Shown here one piece after another: positions 25,728-34,489 of a stretch of 64,000 nucleotides of DNA. The DNA is from Paludisphaera soli (GTDB taxonomy: Bacteria > Planctomycetota > Planctomycetia > Isosphaerales > Isosphaeraceae), in the NCBI RefSeq assembly GCF_011064595.1, contig NZ_JAALJI010000021.1, positions 1 through 64,000 of the forward strand. The letters run 5' to 3'. The first letter of the stretch is position 1. Each line of letters opens with the position of its first letter. Below the pieces are notes generated by a model, which made no database searches, had not been told where the DNA came from, and saw nothing but the letters and a program-made list of their open reading frames with translations. The translations under genes were made by a program, and so were the position numbers.

Positions 25728-25835
25728 CGGGCGTCGTCGTCGGCGGGACCGCCGCGATCCCGGCCGTGCCAGGATACCCGGGGCGCCCGCCGCAGGCCAA
25801 GTCGTCCTCCGTCCGGCGAGGCCGGCCGCGCCGGT

Positions 25836-26873
25836 TCAGCCGACCGTCCGTATGGTCAAGGTGAGGACCTGCTCCTCGCCGTGGCCCAGCACCCGGAGGC
25901 CCGCGTCGACACCCCGGGCCTGCAGGTTGATCGCGTCGGTCGCCTGGGTGTAGGGCTCGATCGCGATCACGTCGTTCTTGCCCGGCGGCGTATAGACGAC
26001 CAGCTCGCGGAACGAATCGTCGAAGCCGAGCTGGAATTCGGCGTCCTTGTCCAGGTCCAAAAGCCGGCAGGCCCCCTCGCCCTGGTCGCGGGTCAGCCCG
26101 GTCAGCACGTCGTCGAGCATCAGGCCCTCGATCGCCTTGCCCTTGCGGAAGTCCAGGCGGTCGGAGATCTCCGAGACCTCGCCGGTGGGTAGGAAGTCGC
26201 GCAGGGGCCAGTACTTCGAGGCCGGCAGGATGATCCGGGTGCGGGCGAGGTCGCCCCCGGGGGGGAACGGCAGCCGGAAGTACGGGTGGATGCCGAACCC
26301 GTACGGCAGGTCGATGGCCGTCGGGTTGGAGACGGTCGACCTCATCGTCAGCGTCCGGCCCGCCAGCGTGTAGCGGACGTACAGGACGGCGTCGGTCGGC
26401 CAGTGGTCGCAGTGCTCCGGCGCGTGGACGGAGAGCTGGAATCGGCCCTCGACCACGGCCCCTTCGGGCGTGGCCTCGTGCTCCACCACGTCCCAGGGGA
26501 CGTCGATGGCGAAGCCGTGGATCGCGTGGCCCCCCTTGTTGGTGGGGATCGTGTACGACTTGCCCCCGAAGGTGAACGTCCCTTCCCGGATCCGGTTCGG
26601 GAACGGGAACAGGATCGGCGTCCCATTCCCCCCAGCCCGGCTCGGGGCCTCGGCGAAGGTCGGGTCGGACACGATCACCGGTCGGACCTCGCCCGCGATC
26701 GGCAGCCGGAGGTCGAATAGGTTGAAGCCGTAGGAGGGGAGGACCGACGCCGACGCCCCCGAGACGTCGTCCCGCATCGTGTAGACCTCGCGACCACCCC
26801 GCTTCTCCACGTCCACGCGAAATCCCACGAGCCCCTCCCGGTCCTCGACCTGCGAACCCGACGACTTCTTCAA
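25836..26873 (-). CDS. Aldose 1-epimerase (galactose mutarotase family)
   Basis: 345 residues. The beta-sandwich fold of GalM is evident: VSDPTFAEAPSRAGGNGTPI, LFPFPNRIREGTFTFGG, the His motif KGGHAIHGFAIDVPW, and PYGFGIHPYFRLPF with the second His. The catalytic Glu is in AIEPYTQATDAINLQ. These enzymes interconvert the alpha and beta anomers of sugars, though many homologues have other sugar substrates. No signal peptide. A long non-coding stretch with a stem-loop lies upstream (26874-27474). Confidence 0.92.
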   Translation of the reverse strand: MKKSSGSQVEDREGLVGFRVDVEKRGGREVYTMRDDVSGASASVLPSYGFNLFDLRLPIAGEVRPVIVSDPTFAEAPSRAGGNGTPILFPFPNRIREGTFTFGGKSYTIPTNKGGHAIHGFAIDVPWDVVEHEATPEGAVVEGRFQLSVHAPEHCDHWPTDAVLYVRYTLAGRTLTMRSTVSNPTAIDLPYGFGIHPYFRLPFPPGGDLARTRIILPASKYWPLRDFLPTGEVSEISDRLDFRKGKAIEGLMLDDVLTGLTRDQGEGACRLLDLDKDAEFQLGFDDSFRELVVYTPPGKNDVIAIEPYTQATDAINLQARGVDAGLRVLGHGEEQVLTLTIRTVG

Positions 26874-27474
26874 ACCCGCCGTCGCCGTTGCAACATTTAC
26901 CCATCATCATCCGAATCGGCCCGGATCGCGCCGCTCCCGCCCTGCGGACTCCCGGAAATCCTGACGCGCGCCGCCGGCGGGGCCAAGCGGAAAATCCGAG
27001 ACCGCCTGGGAACGGCGACAATCCACGCCGGGGATCGTTTCATGATAGCTCAAAAAGGCCGTTTTTCGTTCTATCGATCCCCCCGCGTCGCCGGAACCTC
27101 GCTCCTAAGCGATGAATTCCACGAGATTTCTAGAACACGCCAGAAAAGAGAATTGCCCTCGCGGTATCGCGATGCTACACATGGGTAAGAGGATGTCACG
27201 ACTTACTGAGGATAGGCCGAGGGCCCGTCGTGGGCGAGGGAATGCGTGGCCGAGATCGGCGATCTGCCGCGGATGTGACCGGGGAAAACCCCGATATCAC
27301 TCGGTTTTGCGAGATCTCGGCATCATGCTTGCGGACGTTAGGCCGCATTCCTTCGGTTTACCCATGTCCTTGAATCCCCTGCGGCCGTTCGCCGGTCCCG
27401 TCCGTGGGATGATTCTCCGCGGCCTTTCTGATAGATCACGCCGGGTCTCTGTTGACGAACGACAGGAGGCTGCT
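26874..27474. other. Structured, less GC-rich leader region between divergent genes
   Basis: About 600 bases without a convincing gene. Base composition drops visibly compared with the rest of the window. Several inverted repeats occur: a compound stem-loop at 27030-27082, a cggggaaaaccccg tetraloop hairpin at 27280-27293 and a perfect palindrome cgagatctcg at 27310-27319. Open frames that cross it lack ribosome-binding sites; the downstream gene has a strong one at 27464-27469. Confidence 0.6.
27030..27082. other. Compound stem-loop in the leader region
   Basis: Three helices nest: ggggatc (27030-27036) with gatcccc (27076-27082), gatag (27044-27048) with ctatc (27071-27075), and aaaaa (27052-27056) with ttttt (27062-27066) around ggccg. 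The strand used is unknown. It might be a terminator, attenuator or small RNA. Confidence 0.45.
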
Positions 27475-27846
27475 ATGATGGATGTGGTCAGTCGAGGGTG
27501 GGATGACGATCCGTCGTCCCCTTCCGGGCAAGGATCGGTCGGTGAGGTCCAAGACGAGCAGGAGCTTCGGATGGAACTCGATCTCGAAGTCAGCGGAGCG
27601 ATCATCGACTCCTGGGTCGAGGCGTGCGGCGGCGTGGACGATTCGGCCCGCGTGGTCCTGCAGGTCGCCCCCAAGGGCCGGCCTCGCGAGCTGGTGATCG
27701 TCGAGGCCGAGACCTCGCTGCTCCCCGACGGCGGCTGGCTCGAGGACCTGAGCGAGAACACCTGCCACGGCAGCCCGGTCCGGGCGATCGGCCACCGGAT
27801 GCTCAACGGCTTCATCTCGGCCAAGCGGCTGCAACTGATCCGCTGA
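27475..27846 (+). CDS. Hypothetical protein, 123 aa
   Basis: Unknown family. The start ATG at 27475 (a second in-frame ATG follows at 27478) stands 5-8 bases after a perfect aggagg ribosome-binding site at 27464-27469, which is rare in this window and suggests efficient translation. The N-terminal 30 residues are acidic and disordered-looking; the core runs from RMELDLEVSGAIIDSWVEAC to HRMLNGFISAKRLQLIR, with no membrane segment. The structured, less GC-rich leader upstream suggests post-transcriptional control. Function unknown. Confidence 0.8.
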   Translation: MMDVVSRGWDDDPSSPSGQGSVGEVQDEQELRMELDLEVSGAIIDSWVEACGGVDDSARVVLQVAPKGRPRELVIVEAETSLLPDGGWLEDLSENTCHGSPVRAIGHRMLNGFISAKRLQLIR

Positions 27847-28230
27847 TCCCCGGCCTCGCTCGCCCTTTTCCTCCCCCCTCGGGTCCAACGCCACCTCCCC
27901 GGCCCCGAGGCCGCCTTCGCGGTTACTCTCGCGATCGAGAGGCCGCGCGACGCCGTCGACCCCTCGATATCGGGCGTCCGGCGACGTGTCCTCGCATCCT
28001 CCGCCGACGGCTTCCCTGGAGTCGTCCCTCCTCGGCCTTGCGCCCGTCCTCGGACGCTTCGAAGCGGGTCGGCCGGGATCGGGAACCCCGCGGCCGAGCG
28101 TGCCCCGGGTCGGTCGCGCGGGTGCCGATGCGACCACGGTTCCGCTATACTCGATCCGCCGGGGGGCCGGCGAGGCGGATGACTCCGCGCGCCGGCCGGG
28201 AGCGGGCGACCGCAGGAAAGGGGACCACTG
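27847..28230. other. Intergenic region upstream of the DD-peptidase gene
   Basis: 384 bases without a supported gene. A -10-like tatact lies at 28146-28151, about 80 bases before the ATG of the next gene, without a good -35 match. A purine-rich aggaaagggg at about 28214-28223 is the ribosome-binding site. Confidence 0.5.
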
Positions 28231-30003
28231 ATGCAGCAGGCCGGGATCACTCCGAAGGGCAGGGGCGGGCGCGGGCGTTCGAGGCGGCGGGGCGGGGCGC
28301 CCACGGCCGCCTCCCTGATGCTCGCGGGGGCGGCGTGGGCGGCCCTGGGCGGCCCCCTCGCCTCGGCGCAGGAAGCTCCCAGGCCGTCCCCGGAAGCCTC
28401 AAGGCCGTCCCGCGACCCGGCCGCGGCCCCCGCACCCGCCCCGACGACGCTGGAGGGGCGGGTCAAGGCGATCCTGGAGACGCCCGCGTTCCGGCGCGGC
28501 CACTGGGGGATCCTCGCCGTCGACGCGAAGACCGGCGAGACGGTCTACGAGAAGAACGCGGACGAGCTGTTCGGCACCGCCTCGGCGGCGAAGCTCTTCT
28601 CGACGGCCGCCGCGATGGTGGAGCTGGGCGCCGACCACCGCTTCCAGACCCCGGTGGTCCGGCGCGGCAACGTCGACGACCAGGGGGCGCTCCACGGCGA
28701 CCTCATCCTGATCGCCCAGGGCGACCCCGCGATGGGGGGCCGCACCGGGCCCGACGGCAAGCTCCTGTTCACCGACGAGGACCACATCTACACCTCGGGG
28801 GGCAAGGCGGGCGAGGTCCTGGTCCCGTGCGACCCGCTGGCCGGGCTGGAGCACCTGGCGCGCGAGGTCCGGGCGGCGGGGATCCAGAAGATCGAGGGCG
28901 AGGTGATCGTCGACGCCCGCCTGTTCGAGCGGGCGCCCAGCTCGGGGAGCGGGCCGAAGCTGACCTCGCCGATCATGATCAACGACAACCTGATCGACGT
29001 GGTGGTCGCGCCCGGCAAGGCGGCCGGCGACCCGGCGACGGTGACGATCACCCCCGGCACGGAGTCGGTCGCGGTCGACGCCCGGGTGGAGACAGTCGCC
29101 GGCGGCGAGCCCCGCATCCGGGCGCGGGTCGTCGGCCCCCGGCGGATCACGGTGCGAGGCGAGGTCCCGGTCGGCGCCGACTCGTTCATCGACAACGCGG
29201 AGGTCGACGACCCGGCGTCGTTCGCGCGCTCGCTCCTGATCGAGGCCCTGCGGCGGCACGGCGTCCGGGTGGACGCCTCGCCGCTGGCCGACAACCCTGA
29301 GGCCGAGCTGCCGCCGCACGCGACGCTGGCGAGCCTCCCCAAGGTGGCCGAGTACACCTCGCCGCCGTTCCGGGAGTTCGCCCGGGTGATCCTGAAGGTC
29401 AGCCACAACCTCCACGCCAGCACCCTGCCGCTGCTCCTGGCCGTGCGGAAGGGGGACCGCACCCTCGCCGCCGGCCTGAAGCGCCAGGGGGAGATCCTCA
29501 AGGAGCTGGGCCTGGACCCGCTCGACGTCTCGTTCGGCGGCGGGGCGGGGGGGATGTGGGCCGACATGGCCACGCCCCGCGCCGCCGTGACGCTCCTGAA
29601 GGCCATGGCCGCCCGGCCCGACTTCGGCGCCTACGACGCGGCCCTGCCGATCCTCGGCCGCGACGGCACGCTCGCCAAGGCCGTGCCCGAGGACAGCCCG
29701 GCCCGGGGCCACGCCCACGCCAAGACCGGCACGATGTTCGTCTCGAACGCCCTGACCGGCAAGCGACTGATGACCAGCAAGGCCCTGGCCGGCTACCTGG
29801 AGACGGCGGCGGGACGCCCCCTGATCATCGCCTTCTTCGTCAACGGCGTCGTCCTGGACTCGCCCGACGGCAAGGCCCCGGTCCCCACCACCACCGACGC
29901 CGGCCGCCTCCTGGGCAAGCTCTGCGAGGCGTTCTACCTGGGCGACGGGCCGAGCCCGGCCGCCGCCCCCAGGCCCGCCGAGCCCCCCGCCGCCGGCGAG
30001 TGA
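28231..30003 (+). CDS. dacB: D-alanyl-D-alanine carboxypeptidase/endopeptidase, PBP4 type
   Basis: 590 residues. The three penicillin-binding motifs are present: SxxK as SAAK (118-121, context GTASAAKLFSTA), SxN as SHN in KVSHNLHASTLPL, and KTG in HAKTGTMFVSN. The basic leader and hydrophobic stretch (residues 20-47) form a signal peptide, followed by a Pro/Ala linker. PBP4-type enzymes trim pentapeptides and cut cross-links in peptidoglycan. The gene supports a cell wall in this planctomycete. The length is larger than Escherichia coli DacB because of the N-terminal linker and Pro-rich tail. The gene ends 13 bases before the convergent channel gene. Confidence 0.94.
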   Translation: MQQAGITPKGRGGRGRSRRRGGAPTAASLMLAGAAWAALGGPLASAQEAPRPSPEASRPSRDPAAAPAPAPTTLEGRVKAILETPAFRRGHWGILAVDAKTGETVYEKNADELFGTASAAKLFSTAAAMVELGADHRFQTPVVRRGNVDDQGALHGDLILIAQGDPAMGGRTGPDGKLLFTDEDHIYTSGGKAGEVLVPCDPLAGLEHLAREVRAAGIQKIEGEVIVDARLFERAPSSGSGPKLTSPIMINDNLIDVVVAPGKAAGDPATVTITPGTESVAVDARVETVAGGEPRIRARVVGPRRITVRGEVPVGADSFIDNAEVDDPASFARSLLIEALRRHGVRVDASPLADNPEAELPPHATLASLPKVAEYTSPPFREFARVILKVSHNLHASTLPLLLAVRKGDRTLAAGLKRQGEILKELGLDPLDVSFGGGAGGMWADMATPRAAVTLLKAMAARPDFGAYDAALPILGRDGTLAKAVPEDSPARGHAHAKTGTMFVSNALTGKRLMTSKALAGYLETAAGRPLIIAFFVNGVVLDSPDGKAPVPTTTDAGRLLGKLCEAFYLGDGPSPAAAPRPAEPPAAGE

Positions 30004-30016
30004 GCCCCCGACGCCC

Positions 30017-31948
30017 TCAATTCTCGACGGACGCCCGCGCCTCGGCCCGGTGCGGGGCCCGGGGCGAGGCTTCGGCCTCGTCGCCGCGCAGGCGGCGGCC
30101 GTCGATCAGGCTGGTCAGCTCGTCGGAGAGTCCGGCCAGGGTGACCTCGCGGAGCGGGCTCGCCAGGGCGATCTTGTTCTGCGCGAACCGCTCGCGGATC
30201 GCCTTGCAGATCCGGTGCTTCGCCCCCCCCATCAGCCCGGGGTCGGCGACGTGCACCGAGAGGCCGAAGACCAGGCCCGACTCGCCCAGCTCCTCCAGGA
30301 GCGCCGAGGGGGCGGGCTTGGAGAGGACGTCGAAGTCGTTCTTGGCGATCGTCAGGAGCAGCGAGGTCACGGCCTCGACGTCCGAGTCGAGCGCGACGAC
30401 GACGCGGACCCCCACGCGCATGATCTTGTCCTTGTGCGTCCAGTTCACGAGCCGGCCGGTGATCAGCTCGCGGTTGGGGACGATCATGCACTGGTTGTCG
30501 CCGTTGATGATCGTGGTGGAGCGGGTGTTGATCCGGTCCACCTTGCCGGTCGTCCCGGCGATCGAGACGACGTCGCCGATGCGGATCGGCCGCTCCAAAA
30601 GCAGGATAAGCCCGCAGATGAAGTTCGAGACGACCTCCTGGAGGCCGAAGCCCAGGCCGACGCCGAGCGCCGCCAGGATGAAGCTGATCTGCGAGAGCTT
30701 CAGGTGGACCGCCTGCAGGGCGACGAGGGTGGTGACGGCGAGCGCCGCGTACCGGCAGAGGGTGACGACGGCGAACCGGACGCCCGGGTCGTCGGGGATC
30801 CTGCGGAACAGGGTGAAGGCGAAGAGGCCGGGCATGTACCGCCAGGCCAGGCCGCCGAGCACGACGGCGGCCATCGAGGCGGCGACGTTGCCGAGGACCA
30901 CGGGGTCGCCGTCGGCGTCGGCCCAGAGCGGCTGCTTGCCCAGGAAGTCCAGCAACGCCGGGTCGATGCCCCAGATCCACCCGAGCATGGCGAACGCCAG
31001 CAGGATGATGGTGAAGGTGGACGCCCGCGAGGCCGCGAGGGCCCAGTCGGTGGGCTCGGCCGGGGCCGAGCCGGGGGCCGCGCCGGCGGCGTGGGCGCTC
31101 CGCGAGCGCGCGGCCAGGTACGAGGCGGCCGACGCCCAGAGGCGGTTGGTGCGGGCGTCCAGGCGGAGCCGCCAGGCGATCAGCCGGGCGACGACGCGGT
31201 GGATGGCCCACGAGAGCATGAAGACCACCAGGCTCTCCACCCCGCCGAGCGCCAGGCGGCCGGCGGCGAAGCTGTAGCCCCGGAAGTCCAGGACCACCAC
31301 GACCACGCCGAACGCCACGATCAGGCGGGAGATCGCCCGGGCGCGGCGGAGGCACCAGGTCACCCAGGCCTCGCCGACCGCGCCGAACGGCTGCCGCGAG
31401 ACGATCACCGTCGCGGCGGTCGCGGCCGGCCCGCTCCCGGTCGCGGCCCCGGACCCGTCCCCGACGCCGTCGGCCGGCTCGACCGCCACGTCGGGGTCGA
31501 TCCAGAGCATCAGCGCCGAGCCCGGCCGCAGGTGGTAGGTCAGCGACGCCAGCACGATCAGTTCGAAGGCCAGGAACAGGAACCGCGAGAGCGCCGGGGC
31601 CGTCACGGCGTTCCCCTGGTGCGCGATCTCGCCGTGGGCGAACAGGTGGACCGGGATCAAAAGGGCCATCGCCGCGACGATCAGCAGCCGGCCCGCGCCG
31701 CGGAACTGCCGGGTCACGCTGGGGGGCGTGTCGAGGTAGCGCTCGCACCAGCCGCCGGGCTTGAAGAACCAGCTCCCCAGCCCCCGCGCGAACAGGCCGA
31801 TCGCCGCCGCGTTGAGGATCGTCGCGGCCAGCACGCCGGTCGCCTTCGGCCACGGGCCGAGCCGCGCGGCCTGGGCGACGGCCGCCAGGTAGAGGGGCCA
31901 GGCGGAGGCCCAGAGCACGCCCATCAGCAAGGATCGCAGAGCAAGCAT
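30017..31948 (-). CDS. MscS-type mechanosensitive channel with extra N-terminal membrane helices
   Basis: 643 residues. About eight or more membrane segments precede the channel domain, beginning with MLALRSLLMGVLWASAWPLY. The MscS core shows the pore helix region AALAVTTLVALQAVHLKLSQ then FILAALGVGLGFGLQEVVSN and FICGLILLLERPIRIGD, with the beta domain VVSIAGTTGKVDRINTRSTT. It opens on membrane tension to release solutes during osmotic downshock. In MscK/MscM proteins a large periplasmic coiled-coil domain is fused ahead of such a membrane part; here that domain is a separate gene 75 bases upstream on the same strand. Confidence 0.92.
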   Translation of the reverse strand: MLALRSLLMGVLWASAWPLYLAAVAQAARLGPWPKATGVLAATILNAAAIGLFARGLGSWFFKPGGWCERYLDTPPSVTRQFRGAGRLLIVAAMALLIPVHLFAHGEIAHQGNAVTAPALSRFLFLAFELIVLASLTYHLRPGSALMLWIDPDVAVEPADGVGDGSGAATGSGPAATAATVIVSRQPFGAVGEAWVTWCLRRARAISRLIVAFGVVVVVLDFRGYSFAAGRLALGGVESLVVFMLSWAIHRVVARLIAWRLRLDARTNRLWASAASYLAARSRSAHAAGAAPGSAPAEPTDWALAASRASTFTIILLAFAMLGWIWGIDPALLDFLGKQPLWADADGDPVVLGNVAASMAAVVLGGLAWRYMPGLFAFTLFRRIPDDPGVRFAVVTLCRYAALAVTTLVALQAVHLKLSQISFILAALGVGLGFGLQEVVSNFICGLILLLERPIRIGDVVSIAGTTGKVDRINTRSTTIINGDNQCMIVPNRELITGRLVNWTHKDKIMRVGVRVVVALDSDVEAVTSLLLTIAKNDFDVLSKPAPSALLEELGESGLVFGLSVHVADPGLMGGAKHRICKAIRERFAQNKIALASPLREVTLAGLSDELTSLIDGRRLRGDEAEASPRAPHRAEARASVEN

Positions 31949-32023
31949 GGCGGAGGAATCCCTCGCGGAATGAACGGGAACGCTCGGCTCAGTCCCGATG
32001 CACGGTCGGGTCGGTGTCCACGG

Positions 32024-34063
32024 TCAGGCCCCCGGCGCGGCCTCGGCCGGCGGCGTCGGCGCCGGGGCCGGAGCGGGGGGGGCGGGGGGCGGCGGCAGGG
32101 CCTGGGTCAGCCGGTGCTTGAGCGTGCGGCGGGCGCGAAGGATCCCCAGCGGCAGGACGACCACGACGGCCGACGCGGCCAGGAACTCGGGCGTCGTCCG
32201 CTTCCAGGCCGAGGTCCGCATCGCGGCCCCCGCCACGTCGATCGACACCCGGGCCAGCCGCCGCAGCTCGCCGGCGGCCAGGCCGACGGTCGTCAGGCTG
32301 ATCGGGTCCTGGTCGCGGACCCAGAACAGGTGGGTGCGGATGAAGCTCGACTCGTCCTCCAGGATCGCCAGCCGGCGGTCGATCTCGACGAGGATCTCCT
32401 CCTCGTTGAGCACCAGCTTCTCGAGCGCCTCGCGGCGACGGGCCAGGAGCCGGCCGTGCCGCTCCTCCAGCTCCTGCCAGATCGCCACGGCCTCGGGGTG
32501 GCGGCCGGGGGGGAGCTTGTCCTGGAGGTCGTCCAGGTCGATCTGGTCCAGCAGCCGGTCCTCGATCTGGCTCAGCTCCACGCTCGTGAGCATGTTCGTG
32601 TAATCGCGCAGGCGCTTGTCGACGACGTCGCGCTCCTCGCGCTGGATCCGCCGGCGCTCGGGCTCCAGGCGGCGGTAGTCGGCGTTGATGCTGAAGGCGT
32701 CCAGCCGCCGGCGGCCCGACTCGTCCCCCTCGATGATCTTCTTGATGCGCTCGAAGTCGACGCCCGCGACGTTGGCCCGGCTGCGCATCTCCTCGAGCGA
32801 GGGCTGGGCGCCGGCCGTCAGGGCCTGCTCGGCCTTGAGGACCGCGGACTCCAGCTCCAGCAGCTCGGCCAGGCGTTCGGCCCGGTAGCGCTCGATCGGG
32901 TCGCGGGCGTGCTCCGCCTTCGACTGCTCGACCTGCAACTTCCCCTTCAGCTCGCGCTCGGCGAGCTGGGCGAGCTGGAGGAAGCGGGCCTGCATGGGCT
33001 CCAGCACCTTCTTGCCGATCTTGACGTGCGCCACCCACCGCTTGCGGTCGACGGCGGCGGCCTCGGCCAGCTTGAGGGCGCGGGCGATCTTCCGCTCGAC
33101 GACCTGGAGCCGCAGGGCGGCGGCGGCGGCCTCGACCCGGAGGTTGACCGCGCGCTCCTCGGCGAGCTTGCGGTCGGAGGCCGTCCGGGCGGAGGCGGGG
33201 GGCCCGGCGGCCTCGCGCGCCTTGACGGCGGCGACGTCCTGCGCGATCCGCTCCCGCTCCGCCTTCAGCTCGGCGACCGGGCCCGCCTTGGCCTCCTTCT
33301 CCGGCTCGGCGGAGCCCAGCGCGAGCTTGTCCTGATACTCCTTGATCTCCTGCTTGACCCCCTCGATCAGCTCCTTCATCTGCGCCTGGCCGGCCTGGTC
33401 GACCTCGCCGGGCAGGGTGAAGACGGGGGGGAGGAGGTCGGCGACCGGGCGATCGAGGCGGCCCTGGAGGTCGGCGAGGTCGGCCTTGGCCTCGGCGATC
33501 CGGCGGTCGGGGTCGGACTCGGGATTCGTCAGCCCGGCCAGCTCGCCGAGCGACTTGTCATACTCGTCGAGGCGGCGGGCCCGCTCGGCGAGGACCTCGG
33601 CGAGGGCCTTGTCGGCGAGCTTGGAGGCCGCGTCGGCGCCCGCCTTGGCGTCGGAGCCGTCGGCCGGGGGCGCGAGCGCCTTGAGCCTCTGCTCCGCGTC
33701 GGCCCGGAGGGCCGCGGCTTCCGCGGGCGGCAGCGGGCCCTCGGCGACGGCGACGGGGGCGGCGGCCGTCGGGGGAGCGGGCTCCTCGGCCCTGGGGGCC
33801 TCGGGCTTCGCGTCTCCATTCGCGGCGTCGGGCGTCGGTGCCGGCTCGGCCGGTGCGGCGACGGGAGGGGCCGGCTTGCCGGGGCGGGCGAGCTGGTCGG
33901 GGGCCTCGACCTCGGCCTCGCGGGCCGGGACTTCGGCCGAGGGCTTGCCCCCCTGCTGGGGCAGGGCGCCGCCCCCGCCGAGCACGCCGAAGACGAGGGC
34001 CGCGGCCGTCGCCGCCCGCACGTCGAACCGCGCGGGGCGTCGCTCTGATCCGGATTGGGACAT
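32024..34063 (-). CDS. Secreted coiled-coil protein resembling the periplasmic half of MscK
   Basis: 679 residues. A signal peptide (RAATAAALVFGVLGGGGALP) and a Pro/Ala/Glu-rich region (45-150) lead to a long helical, coiled-coil domain from about 150 to 590, with repeated Ala/Glu/Arg heptads such as LAEERAVNLRVEAAAAALRL. This matches the MscS_porin-like domain found in front of MscK channels. The C-terminus has one membrane helix (FLAASAVVVVLPLGILRARR) and then a Pro-rich tail. The MscS-type channel gene follows 75 bases downstream. Together they look like one MscK protein split in two. Confidence 0.82.
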   Translation of the reverse strand: MSQSGSERRPARFDVRAATAAALVFGVLGGGGALPQQGGKPSAEVPAREAEVEAPDQLARPGKPAPPVAAPAEPAPTPDAANGDAKPEAPRAEEPAPPTAAAPVAVAEGPLPPAEAAALRADAEQRLKALAPPADGSDAKAGADAASKLADKALAEVLAERARRLDEYDKSLGELAGLTNPESDPDRRIAEAKADLADLQGRLDRPVADLLPPVFTLPGEVDQAGQAQMKELIEGVKQEIKEYQDKLALGSAEPEKEAKAGPVAELKAERERIAQDVAAVKAREAAGPPASARTASDRKLAEERAVNLRVEAAAAALRLQVVERKIARALKLAEAAAVDRKRWVAHVKIGKKVLEPMQARFLQLAQLAERELKGKLQVEQSKAEHARDPIERYRAERLAELLELESAVLKAEQALTAGAQPSLEEMRSRANVAGVDFERIKKIIEGDESGRRRLDAFSINADYRRLEPERRRIQREERDVVDKRLRDYTNMLTSVELSQIEDRLLDQIDLDDLQDKLPPGRHPEAVAIWQELEERHGRLLARRREALEKLVLNEEEILVEIDRRLAILEDESSFIRTHLFWVRDQDPISLTTVGLAAGELRRLARVSIDVAGAAMRTSAWKRTTPEFLAASAVVVVLPLGILRARRTLKHRLTQALPPPPAPPAPAPAPTPPAEAAPGA

Positions 34064-34489
34064 GGGAATCCTTCCCGAACTCGAACTGATCCTGGTGAAG
34101 ACGCGTCTCGGCTCGACGAGCATCCATGTCGGGAGCGCGGCGTAGAGTACTCGCGGGCCCGGGGCGGGGCAAGCCGAACATCGACGCCCGCGGCCCCGCC
34201 CCGGCCCCCCGGGCGGGGGCGACGCCGCCCGAAACCCCCGCCGCGTCAGGCCGTGCCGGCTTGACCTCGATGTCCGAGACCCTATCATTGGGTGGGCCGG
34301 CGAACGGCCTGACGGCCCCGGCGTTTCGACGGCGGAAGGCCGTCGAGGACCCGCGTTCCGACCGGAGTCCGCCGGGCCCCGGGGCGAGTCGAAGGCCGCG
34401 GGACGCACGCCCCTCCCGGCGATGGAATCCGTATCAATTCGGCGTCGAGCGCCCGGACGCTCGGTCGGCGTGGTGGATCGCAAACGACA
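34064..34489. other. Divergent promoter region
   Basis: 426 bases between the divergently transcribed coiled-coil protein gene and the CobB-like gene. No gene is supported. A promoter-like pair on the plus strand lies at 34261-34288. The stretch is otherwise GC-rich without repeats. Confidence 0.5.
34261..34288 (+). promoter_or_regulatory. Predicted sigma-70-type promoter for the CobB-like gene
   Basis: ttgacc (34261-34266) and tatcat (34283-34288) are separated by 16 bases, five of six matches in both boxes. The gene starts about 200 bases downstream, so the transcript would have a long leader. Confidence 0.35.

Noticed and set aside
30050-34048. Open frame of over 1300 codons on the plus strand opposite the channel locus
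   Set aside because: Antisense to two proteins with signal peptide, membrane helices and the MscS core; no domain in the antisense translation.
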